NCBI GenBank assembly: GCA_900755085.1 | Contig: CAAEFF010000122.1 | Location: 1 to 8,234 of the forward strand | DNA: 8,234 bases | Reading direction: 5' to 3' | Source: an uncultured Streptococcus sp. | GTDB taxonomy: Bacteria; Bacillota; Bacilli; Lactobacillales; Streptococcaceae | In this document: positions 7,187 to 8,234 of the stretch, one piece after another | Layout: each line of letters starts with the position of its first letter | Position numbering within the stretch: position 1 is the stretch's first letter | Position numbers and translations under genes: made by a program | The notes under the pieces: model-generated | What the model was told of the DNA's origin: nothing | What the model saw: the letters and a program-made list of their open reading frames with translations, nothing else | Database searches by the model: none

Positions 7187-7200
7187 GCCAATTATTTGGC
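7187..7200. promoter_or_regulatory. 14-bp dyad upstream of arcA, candidate Flp (CRP/FNR-type) site
   Basis: GCCAA-TTAT-TTGGC has perfect five-base arms around four bases, the 5-4-5 layout used by CRP/FNR-family dimers. Its centre is at 7193.5, about -61.5 to -64.5 from the predicted arcA start, where class I activators of this family bind. The arms do not match the E. coli FNR or CRP sequences. Assignment to Flp is inferred from geometry and the adjacent flp gene. Confidence 0.45.
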
Positions 7201-7233
7201 ATTTTTTTGAATCCTTCCTATTTTTTAGTTAAT

Positions 7234-7247
7234 ATGAAGCGTTTTCT
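7234..7247. promoter_or_regulatory. Second, weaker cre-like sequence upstream of arcA
   Basis: ATGAAGCGTTTTCT contains the AAGCG core and an appropriately placed C on the right, but lacks the leading TG at the right distance. Centred about 110 bases upstream of the predicted arcA start, it could be an auxiliary CcpA site or chance. Confidence 0.3.
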
Positions 7248-7275
7248 TTGCATATTTTGTCTTTTATATTGTTTT

Positions 7276-7293
7276 TATGAATATATATTTTTT
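7276..7293. promoter_or_regulatory. ARG-box-like half site upstream of arcA
   Basis: TATGAATATATATT matches the left half and AT core of the ArgR/AhrC box (TNTGNATWWWWATNCANA), but the right half is a T run without the CA. It lies about 150 bases upstream of the arcA start. A single half site in AT-rich DNA is weak evidence, although ArgR-type regulation of this operon is expected. Confidence 0.3.
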
Positions 7294-7296
7294 TAC

Positions 7297-7329
7297 AAAA
7301 ATAAAAAGATCAACAAAATTAGTTGATCT
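7297..7329 (-). terminator. Rho-independent terminator of flp
   Basis: On the minus strand AGATCAAC (7329-7322) pairs with GTTGATCT (7314-7307) around a seven-base loop that contains the flp stop codon. It is followed by a T-rich tract (TTTTATTTTT). It should separate flp transcription from the arc operon, so arcA relies on its own promoter. Confidence 0.85.
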
Positions 7330-8008
7330 CTTCAAAACTCCTTAGAAAGTAAGCTGTATCTAGAAAGGTTAATTGTTTTCTCTCATACTGTATCTTATGA
7401 GAATCGATGAGTTTCTTTAAAACTTGATTGACGGTTTCTCGGGTTGTGGCCGCTAATTTGGCCATTTCCTTCATACTAACCGGAAATGGAAGTTGATTTC
7501 CTAAACTTTCATAGTCCTTGCACAAGATAGCTAAAGATTGAACCACACGCTCACTGGCACTGGCAGTCACGACATTACGTAGACGCAACTCTTGAAATTC
7601 TAAAATTGATGAGAGCTTTCTCGTAATGAAGAGCAACTGCTCCTTACTCTCTTGGGCATATAATTCATAGAGGTTGACGGGGATAACGAAACAACGCAAA
7701 TCCGTCACCGCACTAGCTGTATAATGATAGCACTCATCCTGAAACATCCCACCATAAGGGAATAGGGCTCCTTTCTTGATATAATCCATATAGGAAAATT
7801 GATCAGACGAATCGAATTGCTCAATGCGAGCAAAGCCTTTTGCAAGAAGAAAAATGCGATCCCGCTTATCTCCTGCATAAAATAAAATTTGTCCTTTTTG
7901 GATATCCCTAGCATGAATTTCAACAGCTAATTTATCAAATAGCTCCACTGGCAACGCAGAGAAGGCTGGATGCGAGCGGACCAACTGGTAATCTTCCTTT
8001 GTAATCAT
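7319..8008 (-). CDS. flp: Flp, Crp/Fnr-family transcriptional regulator
   Basis: A 229-residue protein with the two-domain plan of the CRP/FNR family. A cyclic-nucleotide-binding-type beta-roll spans about residues 15-130 (FSALPVELFDKLA, IQKGQILFYAGDKRDRIFLLAKGFARI), a dimer helix about 130-160, and a C-terminal helix-turn-helix about 176-215. The recognition region is SMKEMAKLAATTRETVNQVLKKL (178-200); Arg190-Glu191-Thr192-Val193 aligns with the RETV of E. coli CRP. Cysteines occur only at 93, 106 and 163. There is no N-terminal cysteine cluster, so an FNR-type iron-sulphur switch is unlikely. No glycine-glutamate/arginine cAMP pocket is evident. Fnr-like proteins beside streptococcal arc operons activate arcA, and that role is inferred here. 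The start is supported by AGGAAG (8016-8021). It has its own promoter and terminator. Confidence 0.9.
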   Translation of the reverse strand: MITKEDYQLVRSHPAFSALPVELFDKLAVEIHARDIQKGQILFYAGDKRDRIFLLAKGFARIEQFDSSDQFSYMDYIKKGALFPYGGMFQDECYHYTASAVTDLRCFVIPVNLYELYAQESKEQLLFITRKLSSILEFQELRLRNVVTASASERVVQSLAILCKDYESLGNQLPFPVSMKEMAKLAATTRETVNQVLKKLIDSHKIQYERKQLTFLDTAYFLRSFEEIN

Positions 8009-8037
8009 GTCTATACTTCCTATTATTACTATTAATT

Positions 8038-8046
8038 AGTATAACA
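8038..8046 (-). promoter_or_regulatory. Extended -10 promoter of flp
   Basis: On the minus strand TGTTATACT is an extended -10 element (TGN plus TATACT). It is about 30 bases upstream of the flp ATG. No good -35 is present at 17 bases (CCCTCT), which the extended -10 may offset. Start of transcription is expected near 8030-8033. Confidence 0.6.
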
Positions 8047-8091
8047 TACTTTTTGATAGAAGAGGGAAAGAAGCCTCTTTAAAACAGAAAA

Positions 8092-8105
8092 GTATTTCGA
8101 AATAC
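8092..8105. repeat. Perfect 14-bp palindrome between flp and the right-hand element
   Basis: GTATTTCGAAATAC reads identically on both strands. It is about 65-68 bases upstream of the predicted flp start and at the -35 region of a candidate rightward promoter (8119-8127). Its size and position suit an operator for a dimeric regulator. Its owner is unknown; its sequence differs from the arcA-upstream dyad. Confidence 0.5.
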
Positions 8106-8118
8106 CAAGTAAATTTTA

Positions 8119-8127
8119 TGCTACTAT
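8119..8127 (+). promoter_or_regulatory. Candidate rightward extended -10 promoter
   Basis: TGCTACTAT resembles an extended -10 (TGN plus TACTAT). It would start an RNA near 8134 running into the hairpin region and out of the window. No recognisable -35 is present; the perfect palindrome at 8092-8105 lies there instead. This is a sequence resemblance only. Confidence 0.35.
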
Positions 8128-8143
8128 GATAGAAGAAAAGAGA

Positions 8144-8191
8144 GTGGGACAGAAATCGGTCATTCGTTAGAATGCGATTTCGTCGTCCCAC
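8144..8191 (+). repeat. Structured intergenic repeat, first hairpin
   Basis: GTGGGAC (8144-8150) pairs with GTCCCAC (8185-8191), AAATCG (8153-8158) with CGATTT (8175-8180), and CATTC (8161-8165) with GAATG (8170-8174) around a GTTA loop. The result is one long three-part hairpin with small internal loops. No open reading frame of note lies in it. The flanking GAGTGGGACAGAAATCG and CGATTTCGTCGTCCCACC are wording I recall from dispersed intergenic repeats of viridans streptococci, but I cannot confirm copy number here. No T run follows, so it is not a standard terminator. Confidence 0.6.
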
Positions 8192-8201
8192 CTCCGCACA
8201 G

Positions 8202-8228
8202 CTTCAACAGTCTGGGAGACTGTTGAAG
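8202..8228 (+). repeat. Second perfect hairpin at the right edge
   Basis: CTTCAACAGTCT (8202-8213) and AGACTGTTGAAG (8217-8228) form a perfect 12-bp stem with a GGG loop. It lies ten bases after the first hairpin and probably belongs to the same structured element, which appears to continue beyond the window. No T run is seen before the window ends. Confidence 0.65.
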
Positions 8229-8234
8229 GTTGCA

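Noticed and set aside
7705..7923. Alternative frame inside flp on the same strand
   Set aside because: Overlaps the CRP/FNR beta-roll coding region in another frame and has no features of its own.
8060..8079. AAGAGG/CCTCTT inverted repeat upstream of flp as a terminator
   Set aside because: Only six pairs with an eight-base loop and no T run on either side; more likely chance in purine-rich DNA.
1..8234. CRISPR array, insertion sequence, prophage, tRNA or rRNA genes
   Set aside because: No regularly spaced repeats, transposase-like frame with terminal repeats, phage-type genes or tRNA-like cloverleaf were found.

Overview
This window carries the arginine deiminase (ADI) locus of a low-GC Gram-positive bacterium, most likely a viridans-type Streptococcus. 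Evidence for this is the AT-rich composition, strong AGGAGG-type ribosome binding sites, the gene set arcA-arcB-arcC-arcD-arcT with a flanking argR-type regulator and queA, and an Fnr-like regulator (flp) directly upstream of arcA. I name the genus from family knowledge and gene order, not from a database search, and the species is not resolved.

Layout, left to right. Positions 2-223 (+) are the 3' end of queA (tRNA queuosine synthesis), followed with almost no gap by an ArgR-family regulator (235-705, +). A long perfect hairpin at 704-736 separates it from the convergent arc operon and overlaps the stop codons of both genes. The arc operon runs on the minus strand, so it reads from right to left: arcA (7083-5854), arcB (5769-4753), arcC (4667-3723), arcD (3598-2087) and arcT (2069-735). 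Upstream of arcA is a 235-bp control region, and beyond it flp (8008-7319, -), which has its own terminator. The last ~130 bases (about 8108-8234) hold no gene that I can see, but they contain a candidate rightward promoter, a perfect palindrome and two strong hairpins that look like part of a dispersed intergenic repeat.

How the genes work together. ArcD brings in arginine in exchange for ornithine. ArcA converts arginine to citrulline and ammonia. ArcB splits citrulline with phosphate into ornithine and carbamoyl phosphate. ArcC transfers the phosphate to ADP, giving ATP, CO2 and ammonia. ArcT is an M20-type dipeptidase that could supply arginine from peptides. The result is ATP and ammonia, which protects against acid. 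ArgR and Flp are the likely local regulators, and a near-consensus cre site on the arcA promoter points to catabolite repression by CcpA.

No wholly new system is visible; every large reading frame is a recognised ADI-locus gene. The interest lies in the non-coding DNA: terminator-like hairpins inside the operon (arcA/arcB and arcB/arcC), a 14-bp dyad with the geometry of a CRP/FNR-family site upstream of arcA, a perfect palindrome upstream of flp, and the structured repeat at the right edge. No stretch longer than 300 bases lacks a gene.
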